Source: Dyadobacter sp. SG02 (GTDB taxonomy: Bacteria > Bacteroidota > Bacteroidia > Cytophagales > Spirosomataceae). From it: a stretch of DNA of 64,000 nt. Numbering within the stretch: the first letter of the stretch is position 1; the number at the start of each line of letters is the position of its first letter. This document shows positions 25,101-32,541 of the stretch, one piece after another. Under the pieces are notes generated by a model. The model made no database searches and had not been told where the DNA came from. It saw only the letters and a program-made list of their open reading frames with translations. The translations under genes and the position numbers were made by a program. Location: assembly GCF_900109045.1 (NCBI RefSeq), contig NZ_FNYL01000005.1, positions 1 through 64,000 on the forward strand, in the 5' to 3' direction.

Positions 25101-25453
25101 AAGTCGGAATACCGGTGCAGGATTTGCCCGAAAACCATTTGCGCGCGCGCGGCAATCAATTGGCAGGCACCTGCGAAAAGCTCCGCATCATGTTCCGTAT
25201 CCGGGTACATTTCGATCACCACGTCCCGCATCATCGGGTGCGGTTTCGCATCGTTTTCGGTATATGCCGAGAATGTGCGTAGCATCAGGAGAATGCGGTC
25301 CTTCATTTCGTTGGCAGCCGCATTGGTGAACGTCACAGCCAGAATATGCCTGAAATACAACTCCGAATTGGAATGCAGGGCCAGTTTGAGGTATTCTTTG
25401 GTAAGGGTATAAGTTTTCCCCGAGCCTGCCGATGAACTGTAAACTTTAAACAC
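22130..25453 (-). CDS. UvrD/RecB/AddA-like helicase with degenerate C-terminal nuclease region
   Basis: The 1107-residue protein is a superfamily 1 helicase: Walker A SSAGSGKTYTLTKEY at about 6-20, AVTFTNAAANEMKDRI, Walker B ILVDEFQDTSKLQ, GDAKQSIYRFRGGD, HKSKGLEYPVVIIPY and LLYVAFTRPVQRLY. This is the arrangement of AddA and RecB subunits that unwind broken DNA for recombination. At the C-terminus, where a PD-(D/E)XK nuclease is expected, the first aspartate may remain (IDRVV, D1049), but the DYK-type motif is replaced by YIFMSFVGG. Nuclease activity is therefore doubtful. No AddB-like partner is in the window. Confidence 0.87.
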   Translation of the reverse strand: MFKVYSSSAGSGKTYTLTKEYLKLALHSNSELYFRHILAVTFTNAAANEMKDRILLMLRTFSAYTENDAKPHPMMRDVVIEMYPDTEHDAELFAGACQLIAARAQMVFGQILHRYSDFSVMTIDKFTQRLISSFTDELGIPFVFETQLDSDLLDDAVDRLLARIGQEGEEVLTDIVEKYYRENAEEGKNWGALPMQIRDTAGTLLSEQSYMQMKRVEDVKMEDWIVVRKQMRDFVRGREEMMTKDAKNAFELIQSTYLSEKDFHQSGRGIYGYFRDRAEGKKLWMEPNSYVYKTIGEGVWYGAKTPAPIRDEIERLRTDLENYFHQIENIRSSETGKITLYSQLDRHIYNLSLLGEIRKEFDALLKQNNQVHISDFNRKIVDIVAREPVPFIFERLGEKYNHILVDEFQDTSKLQFANLLPLIENALSSGFFNLIVGDAKQSIYRFRGGDMDLILHLAQNQVMRLGSILGSSPFNDERLFALDNYLHINHLKTNRRSFREVTEFNNQFFGFIADSLGDEYPLIREVYDEHFSQEIPEGVSEGGHVEIEFLEMNEATEDGAEESSSDAISRRALELVHALRAEGYHWRDVAILCRKKKEATTLANTLKEAGFPLISDDALSLAYSRSVHFVISFMKVLHSSDHRLARYEAAYLFHQVIRRQNPAPHEYEEIRVLCEERGLDSFLEYFRKWDITITSFKMRQVSVFELTELLMQQFGLFKQQLESEYLFRFLDVVLEFGNRKSNHLGDFLNYWESAKYKFSITVPEGTDAIRITTIHKSKGLEYPVVIIPYAQWKVTPNARLDRLWVDMDEVEYEEIKLQDKPHYTHPKLRSSMVSVVKELENTVVGEQYRDERMRVLIENLNLLYVAFTRPVQRLYVLAKRERRWESGQQINHWLRDYLNREGFTPAWDEAISRYVISEASATGLRHAHVSAGTSPFVLKSILSNDRTESLRLRRMADRIFDVQTFEPRHDRLQKMRYLLTRLKTISGLPEALEKLVGEGIFTRKETREIEKLTISLLQDPSLQVLYQDENHIQINKELLVPGGKMLHIDRVVQRPGGEYIFMSFVGGNSADEPRRHLKKLIKTFTESGKQSRGVLITLEDELTEWVE

Positions 25454-25502
25454 TTTGCGCTGATGTATGGGTGAAGCGAATGCGAACCGTAAGTCAAATT
25501 AA

Positions 25503-25530
25503 ATAAAAAAAGCAGGCTAATGCCTGCTTT
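25503..25530 (-). terminator. Terminator of the outer-membrane protein gene
   Basis: AGCAGGC (25511-25517) and GCCTGCT (25522-25528) form a stem with loop TAAT; on the minus strand it is followed by a long T run. On the plus strand there is also TTTT, so it may work in both directions. Confidence 0.8.
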
Positions 25531-25556
25531 TCGTATGCTTTTGAAGGAGGTATCCC

Positions 25557-26078
25557 TTAAAGATTGAAGCGGAGACCCGCGGAGATATTGGGACTCAGGA
25601 AGAACGGCTTTCTCAACAGTTCTACATACGTCCCCCCTTCCAGGAACACGGAAATCCGATTATCGGGAATGTAATACTCAAAACCTCCCAGCGCTGAGCC
25701 GCCCAGGGTAAGGTTCTTTTCGTAATCGCCGTTCAGCCGTTTCGGGTATGCTCTGCGGTTGTTGATCTGCCCGCCGATACCGTAATACACGTGCACAGCC
25801 TCCGAGTTGAACAATGGCGTGTGCCACAAATAATGCATTTGGAGCGAAATACCGGTGTTTTTGTAAATCCCGTTGTCGCCGCGGTACTTGCGGTCGTTGC
25901 CGAGGACTCCGCCAAAAGTACCGATGGTAACGTCGATGGCGTGGATGTTGTTGAAGTACTTCCGGATGTTGACGCCGGTGGGTTCACCGAGTTTGAAACC
26001 TACCGCCCAGTTGTCGTATTGGGCGTGTGCCATTCCGAAGCTTAGTGCGCAAATAAGAGTTAAGGCTAATTTCTTCAT
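25557..26078 (-). CDS. Small outer-membrane beta-barrel protein
   Basis: The 173-residue protein has a signal peptide (MKKLALTLICALSFGMAHAQ) and a mature part of alternating beta strands with aromatic residues at strand ends, finishing with phenylalanine-asparagine-leucine (ISAGLRFNL), as expected for an eight-stranded barrel. GFKLGEPTGVNIRKYF near the start is typical of a family of small Bacteroidota barrels of unknown role. It lies between the helicase and hisC, has its own terminator, and is probably an independent gene. Confidence 0.75.
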   Translation of the reverse strand: MKKLALTLICALSFGMAHAQYDNWAVGFKLGEPTGVNIRKYFNNIHAIDVTIGTFGGVLGNDRKYRGDNGIYKNTGISLQMHYLWHTPLFNSEAVHVYYGIGGQINNRRAYPKRLNGDYEKNLTLGGSALGGFEYYIPDNRISVFLEGGTYVELLRKPFFLSPNISAGLRFNL

Positions 26079-26123
26079 AGTTAATTAAATCGGGGAAATG
26101 TTCCTGGAACGCTGAAACACCAG

Positions 26124-27197
26124 CTACACAATAACGTTCTGAGGCTGGAATTTCTTTAAAGATTCGATCAAAACTTCATTTTCTTCTTTTGTACCAACGG
26201 TAATGCGCAGGCAACCATCGCACAGATGTACACGTGAACGGTCGCGCACGATGATCGTCTCGCGGATCAGGTAGTCCATCACGCCTTTCGCGTCTTCGAA
26301 CTGCACAAGCAGGAAGTTAGCGTCCGTAGGATGGATTTTCACGACGATCGGCAGGCTTCGCAACTGGTCCGTCAGTACGTCGCGCTGTTCGAGAATATCG
26401 GCTACCATTTTATCCTTCTTCTCAATGCCGTTCAAACCTTCGAGCAACGCCTGTTGTGCGGGTAAGCTGATATTATAGGGAGGTTTAATCTTGTTCAGAA
26501 TGCGGATCAGTTCGGGTGAAGCAAAACACATGCCCACCCGGATGCCCGCAAGGCCCCAGGCTTTGGAGAACGTCTGCAATACCACGAGATTAGGATATTT
26601 GTCCAGATGCTGTATCCAGGAAGGCTCATCCGTAAAATCAATATAAGCCTCATCCACAACCACCAGCCCGCTGAAATTTTCCAGAATGGCCTGGATAGCG
26701 TCGGCCTGCATCACGTTGCCGGTCGGGTTATTCGGCGAGCAGATCCAGATGATCTTCGTCGAAGGCGTTACCGCATTCAAAACTGCTTCCGTATCGATAT
26801 GGTAATCGTTGGTAAGCGAAACCTTGTCGATGATCACATTATGGATCGAGGCGCTTACTTCGTACATTCCATAGGTAGGCGGCAGAATAATCACGTGGTC
26901 CTGCCCGGGGGTACACGTGGCGCGCGTGAGCAAGTCGATCGGCTCGTCGCTGCCGTTTCCCAGGAAAATACGGTCGGGACTCACCTGCTTGATCGGGCTC
27001 AGTTTCTGCTTGATTTCCGCCTGGTAAGGATCGGGGTAACGGTTATAGCTTTCGCCCGTCACCGAACCGTAAGGGTTTTCGTTCGCATCCAGAAAAATGC
27101 CCACATGCCCCGTGTATTCGTCTCTTGCGGATGAATACGGCGCCAGCGTGAGAATGTGCGGGCGAAGGATTTGGTTTAAATCGAAGGTATTACTCAT
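26124..27197 (-). CDS. hisC: Histidinol-phosphate aminotransferase
   Basis: The 357-residue fold-type I aminotransferase converts imidazole acetol phosphate to histidinol phosphate with glutamate as donor. The PLP lysine lies in FSKAWGLAGIRVG (about 215-228), with SPNNPTGN before it and VVDEAYIDF as the cofactor-binding aspartate and tyrosine. A C-terminal DGCLRITVGTKEEN motif is typical of HisC. It follows hisG and hisD in the same direction but is separated from them by a toxin-antitoxin pair. The other his genes are not in this window. Confidence 0.95.
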   Translation of the reverse strand: MSNTFDLNQILRPHILTLAPYSSARDEYTGHVGIFLDANENPYGSVTGESYNRYPDPYQAEIKQKLSPIKQVSPDRIFLGNGSDEPIDLLTRATCTPGQDHVIILPPTYGMYEVSASIHNVIIDKVSLTNDYHIDTEAVLNAVTPSTKIIWICSPNNPTGNVMQADAIQAILENFSGLVVVDEAYIDFTDEPSWIQHLDKYPNLVVLQTFSKAWGLAGIRVGMCFASPELIRILNKIKPPYNISLPAQQALLEGLNGIEKKDKMVADILEQRDVLTDQLRSLPIVVKIHPTDANFLLVQFEDAKGVMDYLIRETIIVRDRSRVHLCDGCLRITVGTKEENEVLIESLKKFQPQNVIV

Positions 27198-27235
27198 ACT
27201 CTGAAAAAATTACGGCGGTGGCCGTTGTGTGGATT

Positions 27236-27688
27236 CTAAATCTTTTTGAAGAGCCTCTTGTCGAAACTCAGCGGAGCTATGTCGGTAATGCGGAGGGAAA
27301 GAACGTCCGGATGCATCGGATTCACGAGGTAATTCTGCTCGGCCTGGACCACCACCGATGGTACCCGGAGCAGGAGGCTATTGCCCGCTTTCAGCCACGA
27401 ATCACCCACGCCTTTGCTCCATTGCTCGTCTTCGAACCATTCGGGCACCAGATTGGGCGCGGTTACGCTTGCGACACTGTCGGGAAGTTCCAGGGAAACG
27501 ATCACGTAGTTGGGAGGCGTCACCGTCTTATGCCAGTGAACGAGTACTTCGAGCATCGCCAGCGAGCGATGCGAAGATGTGTAAAGCATAGCGTTTCGGG
27601 GGGAGTTCCATCGTCCTCCATTATAAAAAGCCCCTATTCCACTCAAATCCTCCTGATATTCCGATCTTGTTATCCTGAATAGCTCCAT
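27236..27688 (-). CDS. RES-domain toxin
   Basis: The 150-residue protein is a RES-domain toxin. Visible family residues are R26-W27-N28 in GGRWN, Y36 in MLYTSS, E47 in AMLEVLVHW, S104 in AGNSLLLRVPS and N123 in NYLVNPMHP. RES toxins cleave NAD+ and arrest growth. The start (27688) overlaps the antitoxin stop by one base (TAATG). It lies just before hisC, so toxin and hisC may be read from one transcript. The family is well recognised; activity here is not tested. Confidence 0.88.
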   Translation of the reverse strand: MELFRITRSEYQEDLSGIGAFYNGGRWNSPRNAMLYTSSHRSLAMLEVLVHWHKTVTPPNYVIVSLELPDSVASVTAPNLVPEWFEDEQWSKGVGDSWLKAGNSLLLRVPSVVVQAEQNYLVNPMHPDVLSLRITDIAPLSFDKRLFKKI

Positions 27689-28116
27689 TAAGCGAAAATA
27701 CCGTGTTCCATGCGCCCTAATTCGGTCTTGACCAGCTCAATACCCGCATGGGTCCGTAAAAAGCTGATCGGTTTCTCACTACCCAGCGCAGGTACCTCGT
27801 TGTTCAGCCAATCGAGGAAATATTCTTTACCCAAAGCCCGGTTCCCTACGGAGAACAGATCGGCGAGGGCGATCAGATGATCGGAAACTACATTGCTAAG
27901 CAGGTCAATATCATTGTAACGCTGCAAGTTCCTGGAAGTAACAGGCAACAGCGCTATCACATCTTTAATATCCATTCCGATAGAATCAGCAAGGTGCTGA
28001 ATAGAGGCTTTCGGAATGCCGTTTTCGGCCAGGTAAGCCAGGTCGAAGTCATTTTTCACAGCATGTTTGAGGGTTTCATACCCTCCCAAACGTTCGTTAA
28101 CCATGTATGCTGTCAT
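27688..28116 (-). CDS. Xre/MbcA/ParS-type antitoxin (DUF2384)
   Basis: The 142-residue protein has an N-terminal Xre-like helix-turn-helix region (IPKASIQHLADSIGMDIKDV) and a C-terminal toxin-binding region of the DUF2384/MbcA-ParS type (YFLDWLNNEVPALGSEKPI, then LRTHAGIELVKTELGRMEHG). It should neutralise the RES toxin encoded directly after it and repress the pair by binding the palindrome at 28140-28170, just 24 bases upstream of its start. Confidence 0.88.
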   Translation of the reverse strand: MTAYMVNERLGGYETLKHAVKNDFDLAYLAENGIPKASIQHLADSIGMDIKDVIALLPVTSRNLQRYNDIDLLSNVVSDHLIALADLFSVGNRALGKEYFLDWLNNEVPALGSEKPISFLRTHAGIELVKTELGRMEHGIFA

Positions 28117-28139
28117 CTTTCCGTAATTTTAAGGCCGTT

Positions 28140-28170
28140 GAAATTTGTCCTCTAATTTAGGACAAATTTC
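28140..28170 (-). promoter_or_regulatory. Palindromic operator of the RES/Xre pair
   Basis: GAAATTTGTCCT (28140-28151) and AGGACAAATTTC (28159-28170) are perfect 12-base inverted repeats with a 7-base spacer. The site lies immediately upstream of the antitoxin start and immediately downstream of the hisD stop (28187). Its symmetry suits a dimeric Xre-type repressor; it should also set a private promoter for the pair inside the his cluster. Confidence 0.7.
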
Positions 28171-28186
28171 CCGGGTTTAAAATTTT

Positions 28187-29455
28187 TCACAAAAGATTTT
28201 TCAATCGTATGCTCACGGCATTCTTATGGGCATCGAGAGATTCGGCTGCGGCCATGGCTTCTACGGTCGGGCCGATATTACGTATCCCCTCCTCTGTAAT
28301 GTGCTGAACAGTGATTTTCTTAACGAAACTATCGACGGAAACCCCGCTGTAAGCCCGTGCGTAGCCATTGGTAGGCAACGTATGGTTGGTACCCGAGGCA
28401 TAATCCCCGCAGGATTCGGGCGTGTAGTTACCCAGGAATATCGAACCCGCGTTGTAAATCTTCCCGGCCACTTCTTCCGCATTCGCAATGCTGAGGATCA
28501 AATGCTCGGCCGCATATTGGTTGAGTATTTCGATGGCCTCTTCTTCATTTTCGACGAGGATCGCTTTGCTGTTCGCCATGGCCTGCGCCGCCAGCTCTTT
28601 GCGAGGAAGCGCTTCCAGCTGCTCCGCCAATGCGATATTGACGGAAGCAAGCAATTTTTTGCTGGTTGAAACGAGTAAAACCTGGCTGTCTGCACCGTGC
28701 TCTGCCTGTGAAAGCAAATCCGCGGCTACAAAGCAAGGCAATGCCGTGTCATCCGCAAAAATCGCCACTTCCGAAGGTCCGGCAGGCATGTCGATCGCCA
28801 CACCTTCCTTACTAATGAGCATTTTAGCCGTGGTAACATATTGGTTACCAGGGCCAAATATCTTGTAAACCTTGGGAACGCTTTCCGTGCCGTAAGCCAT
28901 CGCAGCAATCGCCTGCGCGCCGCCAATGCGGAATGCTTTGGTAACACCCACGAGTTTGGCGGCATACAGAATAGCCGGGTGATCGGACGGCGTGCAAAGC
29001 ACAACTTCTTTACAACCAGCAATTTGAGCGGGAATACCCAGCATTAATACCGTACTGAACAATGGAGCCGAGCCACCGGGAATGTAAATCCCGACCTTCT
29101 CGATCCCCACGCTTTTGCGCCAGCAGGTAACACCGGGCATGGTTTCCACTTTTTCAGGCGCCTGCAGTTGGCCTTTGTGGAATTTGTAGATATTATCATA
29201 AGCCTGACCGATCGCCGCCTTCAGTGCATCGTCCAGCTTGTCGCCTGCTTCCGCAATGTCTTTTTCAGAGAATGCGAGGTCGGTCAGTTCAATTTTGTCA
29301 AATTTCAGGGCAAGCGCTTTGATACCCTCGTCGCCTTCATTTTTCACTTGTTCGAGCACGGGCAATACCCGCGCTTCGATATCCTTGGCTTCCAGAACGG
29401 GCCGTGCCAGCAATGCGGGCCATTGTTCCCTTTCCGGAAATGGAATGATATTCAT
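28187..29455 (-). CDS. hisD: Histidinol dehydrogenase
   Basis: The 422-residue zinc enzyme carries out the last two oxidations from histidinol to histidine with NAD+. Typical blocks are visible: VGIYIPGGSAPLFSTVLMLG, IFGPGNQYVTTAKML, DMPAGPSEVAIFAD, LLSQAEHGADSQVLL and GNYTPESCGDYASGTNHTLP. The start is the ATG at 29455 (MNIIPFPEREQW). A frame to 29884 exists but its extra codons run through hisG and lack HisD similarity. It lies 35 bases after hisG. Confidence 0.95.
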   Translation of the reverse strand: MNIIPFPEREQWPALLARPVLEAKDIEARVLPVLEQVKNEGDEGIKALALKFDKIELTDLAFSEKDIAEAGDKLDDALKAAIGQAYDNIYKFHKGQLQAPEKVETMPGVTCWRKSVGIEKVGIYIPGGSAPLFSTVLMLGIPAQIAGCKEVVLCTPSDHPAILYAAKLVGVTKAFRIGGAQAIAAMAYGTESVPKVYKIFGPGNQYVTTAKMLISKEGVAIDMPAGPSEVAIFADDTALPCFVAADLLSQAEHGADSQVLLVSTSKKLLASVNIALAEQLEALPRKELAAQAMANSKAILVENEEEAIEILNQYAAEHLILSIANAEEVAGKIYNAGSIFLGNYTPESCGDYASGTNHTLPTNGYARAYSGVSVDSFVKKITVQHITEEGIRNIGPTVEAMAAAESLDAHKNAVSIRLKNLL

Positions 29456-29490
29456 AATGTCAGAATCAAAAACCCGGCTTTCCGGAGCAT

Positions 29491-30354
29491 TTAAACAATC
29501 ATTTTTTCGATCGGGATCACCAGAATCCCCTCCGCACCGGCCTGGCGGATCTTTTCGATATTCTCCCAGAACTCGTTCTCGTTGATCACCGAATGCAGCG
29601 AGCACCAGCCTTCCGTCGCCAATGGCAGGATCGTCGGGGAACGCATGCCGGGCAGGAATTTGGTGATATTCTCCACCGCATCCACCGGGCAGTTGAGCAA
29701 AATGTATTTGTTGTTCTTCGCCACCTGCACCGATTTGATACGGAACAAAAGCTGGTCCAGCAGGTCTTGCTGCACAGGCGACAGGTGCTTGCTGGCGATC
29801 ATCACCGCCTCCGAGCGGAAAATGGTTTCCACTTCTTTCAACCCGTTGCTCAGCAATGTACTGCCTGAACTCACGATATCGCAAACGGCATCGGCCAGGC
29901 CAATGCTCGGCGCGATTTCCACAGATCCGCTGATTTCGTGGATATCAGCCGTAACATGATGAGATTTAAGATATTGTTCCAGTAAACGCGGGTAAGTAGT
30001 CGCAATGCTCTTGCCTTGCAGGTCCTGTACGCCATGGTACTCAGCCTCGCGCAATACGCCGATCGACAGGCGGCATTTCGAGAAACCCAGCTTGTGAACG
30101 GTATCCACATCTTTGGAAGATTCTTCTGAAACGTTCTCCCCTACGATTCCCAGATGCGCCACGCCGTCTTCCACATAACCGGGAATATCGTCGTCGCGGA
30201 GGAAAAGGATTTCGGCAGGAAAGTTCGTAGCGTCGGTTTTGAGCTTACCCGCGCCGTTATCGAAACGGATGCCGCATTCCTTGATCAGTTTAAGAGAATC
30301 TTCACTAAGCCTGCCCGATTTCTGGATGGCAATTCTTAAAATATTATCATTCAT
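29491..30354 (-). CDS. hisG: ATP phosphoribosyltransferase (long form)
   Basis: The 287-residue enzyme catalyses the first step of histidine synthesis, joining ATP and PRPP. The length and C-terminal regulatory domain (about 215-287; SLHSVINENEFWENIEKIRQ, then GAEGILVIPIEKMIV) show the long, hexameric, histidine-inhibited form. The catalytic part has the family motifs IAIQKSGRLSEDS, GIVGENV, LPATYPRL-like IATTYPRLLEQYL and the PRPP loop DIVSSGSTLLSNGL. It begins the hisG-hisD pair, 47 bases after hisS. Confidence 0.95.
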   Translation of the reverse strand: MNDNILRIAIQKSGRLSEDSLKLIKECGIRFDNGAGKLKTDATNFPAEILFLRDDDIPGYVEDGVAHLGIVGENVSEESSKDVDTVHKLGFSKCRLSIGVLREAEYHGVQDLQGKSIATTYPRLLEQYLKSHHVTADIHEISGSVEIAPSIGLADAVCDIVSSGSTLLSNGLKEVETIFRSEAVMIASKHLSPVQQDLLDQLLFRIKSVQVAKNNKYILLNCPVDAVENITKFLPGMRSPTILPLATEGWCSLHSVINENEFWENIEKIRQAGAEGILVIPIEKMIV

Positions 30355-30401
30355 AAAGTTATAGGTTGCTCTCGCAGCCGTTTGTCGGTATTGAATTAGG
30401 G

Positions 30402-31772
30402 TTATTGGTCTTCCCGGTTAAGCAAAGTTATGATATCTTCCGTTTTCAGTTTCTGCTGCTCGCCGGTTTTCATGTTTTTCAAAGTCAGCAAACCCGACTG
30501 CATTTCATCTGAACCGATTAAAATAACAAATGGAATGCTCTTACGGTCTGCATAGTCCAGCTGCTTTTTCAGCTTGACCGAATCCGGGTAAATTTCCGAA
30601 TTAATGCCGGCCTTCCTGAACTTCGGCAAGATCGACAGGCCATAAGTAAATGCCTCCTCATCGAAATTCGAGATCATTACTTTGGTGGTCGTTTTCTGGC
30701 TTTCGGGGAAGAGGTTCAGTTCTTCCATTACATCGTAAATACGGTCGACACCGAGTGAAATACCGACGCCCGAAATACCCGGCACACCGAACGTGCCGGT
30801 GAGGTTATCATAGCGCCCGCCGCCCGAAATGCTGCCGATCTGTACATTATTAGCCTTCACTTCGAAGATCGCACCCGTATAATACGAGAGCCCGCGTGCG
30901 AGCGTGACGTCGAATTCAATCTTCGCATTTTCCAATCCCAGGACCTTCACCATCGCCCACACCTCTTCCAGTTCCTCGATACCTTTCAATGCAACCTCCG
31001 ATTCGGCCAGCCAGCTTTTCAGCTCGGTAAACGGATCTTCATCCGCCGAAAGACTAAAAATTGGTTCCAGTTTACCGATACTATCAGAAGCGAAACCGCG
31101 TTCGAGGAGTTCCTCAACGACCTTCTCTTTCCCTATTTTATCCAATTTATCAATCGCCACGCAAAGCGGCCCTTCCATCCCGTGCGCCCCGATGATGTCG
31201 GCGATCCCGGTCAGGATTTTACGATTGTTGATCTTGACTGTGAAGTCATTGATGCCCAATGCAGGCAGGATATCATGCAAAAGCATCACGATTTCCGCTT
31301 CGCAAAGCAGTGAATCGGTGCCTACTACGTCTGCGTCGCATTGGTAAAACTCGCGGTAACGGCCTTTCTGTGGACGGTCGGCACGCCAAACCGGCTGGAT
31401 CTGGTAGCGTTTGAAAGGCATGGCCAACGTACCACGGTTCATCACTACGTAACGCGCGAAAGGTACAGTAAGGTCGTAGCGAAGACCTTTTTCGGAAATT
31501 TTGGTCGTTAATGGCTTGGAACCTGCCTGCCAGTCGGCGTCGGTAAGCTTGCCACTGAAATCGCCCGAGTTCAGGATTTTGAATAAAAGCTGGTCGCCCT
31601 CTTCTCCATATTTACCCATCAGAACCGACAGGTTTTCAAATGCCGGGGTTTCTAATGGCAAAAAGCCGTATCGTTGAAAAGAGCGCCGGATGGTGTCGAA
31701 AATGAAAGTACGCTTTGCCATTTGCTCCGGACCAAAGTCACGGGTTCCGCGGGCAAGAGATGGTTTACTCAT
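30402..31772 (-). CDS. hisS: Histidyl-tRNA synthetase
   Basis: The 456-residue class II synthetase charges tRNA-His. The start is ATG 31772 (MSKPSLARGTRDFGPEQM); a longer frame to 31862 adds a non-conserved stretch. Class II motifs are visible: motif 2 around RADRPQKGRYREFYQCDADV, the HisA-type ARGLSYYTGAIFEV block and motif 3 GGGRYDNLTG with GVGISLGVDRIYDV. A C-terminal anticodon-binding domain follows (about 360-445). It heads the run hisS-hisG-hisD and may be co-regulated with histidine synthesis. Confidence 0.95.
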   Translation of the reverse strand: MSKPSLARGTRDFGPEQMAKRTFIFDTIRRSFQRYGFLPLETPAFENLSVLMGKYGEEGDQLLFKILNSGDFSGKLTDADWQAGSKPLTTKISEKGLRYDLTVPFARYVVMNRGTLAMPFKRYQIQPVWRADRPQKGRYREFYQCDADVVGTDSLLCEAEIVMLLHDILPALGINDFTVKINNRKILTGIADIIGAHGMEGPLCVAIDKLDKIGKEKVVEELLERGFASDSIGKLEPIFSLSADEDPFTELKSWLAESEVALKGIEELEEVWAMVKVLGLENAKIEFDVTLARGLSYYTGAIFEVKANNVQIGSISGGGRYDNLTGTFGVPGISGVGISLGVDRIYDVMEELNLFPESQKTTTKVMISNFDEEAFTYGLSILPKFRKAGINSEIYPDSVKLKKQLDYADRKSIPFVILIGSDEMQSGLLTLKNMKTGEQQKLKTEDIITLLNREDQ

Positions 31773-31834
31773 TATTATAATGCTGTGAAATTGGGCCTCG
31801 AATGGCCTATGAAACCGTAAAGTTAGGGCAGCTT

Positions 31835-31868
31835 GTGCAATATTTATGACTATTGCGTGCAATATTTA
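31835..31868. promoter_or_regulatory. Direct repeat between hisS and the small divergent gene
   Basis: GTGCAATATTTA occurs at 31835-31846 and 31857-31868, 22 bases apart, so the copies lie on the same face of the helix. They lie between the divergent starts of hisS and the 50-codon gene. A dimeric regulator or paired sites is inferred. Confidence 0.45.
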
Positions 31869-31880
31869 CGCGAAAATGCT

Positions 31881-31888
31881 TAATTTTG
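31881..31888 (+). promoter_or_regulatory. Bacteroidota -7 element of the 50-codon gene
   Basis: TAATTTTG matches the TAnnTTTG consensus and lies 28 bases before the start codon at 31917. Confidence 0.55.
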
Positions 31889-31916
31889 CGGCTCTTTCAC
31901 AAAACAAACTTTTACA

Positions 31917-32069
31917 ATGGGAGTTACGGAATTAAAACGTAAAGGTCGCAGAAACAAAGCAGTTGCAAACAACCGCACTGCCAAAATCAAAAACCTTCTA
32001 CGCAAACCAGAAGTGCGCAATGTTGACGTTGAGGCTATCAAGGCTCAATTCGAAGCAAATAAAAAATAA
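31917..32069 (+). CDS. Conserved-looking basic protein of 50 residues
   Basis: The frame reads MGVTELKRKGRRNKAVAN, then NRTAKIKNLLRKPEV, and ends AIKAQFEANKK. It is very basic at the N-terminus (KRKGRRNK) and acidic to neutral near the end, like small ribosome- or nucleic-acid-binding proteins. A good -7 element precedes it and it has its own stop before a convergent gene. I do not recall a function. It was too short for a usual length cutoff, but composition and promoter support it. Confidence 0.7.
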   Translation: MGVTELKRKGRRNKAVANNRTAKIKNLLRKPEVRNVDVEAIKAQFEANKK

Positions 32070-32104
32070 TCGAGCCTCTTCGGAATGTTATTCAACTAGT
32101 CCTG

Positions 32105-32482
32105 TCAATCTGTTTTGGTAGGGCTTTTTGCTTTTTTACCGGATTTATGTTTTCCGGGGGCAGCTTTCAGATTGACCTTCCGCAGCAACTGGCGCATACT
32201 ACGGCGCGTTTCGCGGCGGACATCGAGCAGGATGCGGAAACGCAGGGCTTCACCGAACATGATCAGGCCTCCATTGATTAATGCGAGGCTGTAAAGGCCC
32301 AACACGACCCACACCTGCGTAGGCTCGCCGATACGACGCTGGTGCGCCGCTTCGCTGAGCACGGTAAGACCGAAACTGAACAACAACAGGCCTAATGGAG
32401 CGAGAATCATCCATTTCGTGCGTGTCGACATTCTTTTTATCAGTCGCTTACCAGGTGGTTTCGGGTCAATCGAGGGGATCAT
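32105..32482 (-). CDS. Small membrane protein of unknown function
   Basis: The 125-residue protein has two TM segments (about 25-43, WMILAPLGLLLFSFGL; about 58-78, VVLGLYSLALINGGLIMF) and basic flanks. The C-terminus is lysine-rich (KHKSGKKAKSPTK), suggesting a cytoplasmic tail. No known domain is apparent. It is convergent with the 50-codon gene and divergent from the methyltransferase. Confidence 0.65.
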   Translation of the reverse strand: MIPSIDPKPPGKRLIKRMSTRTKWMILAPLGLLLFSFGLTVLSEAAHQRRIGEPTQVWVVLGLYSLALINGGLIMFGEALRFRILLDVRRETRRSMRQLLRKVNLKAAPGKHKSGKKAKSPTKTD

Positions 32483-32541
32483 TTATTCAGGCTATTCGAT
32501 GTTATGATCCTAAAATTATTAATTTTTAGTTAATTGGTTTA

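Noticed and set aside
29456-29884. Upstream extension of hisD
   Set aside because: The added codons overlap hisG and carry no HisD similarity; ATG 29455 gives the normal enzyme length of about 422 residues.
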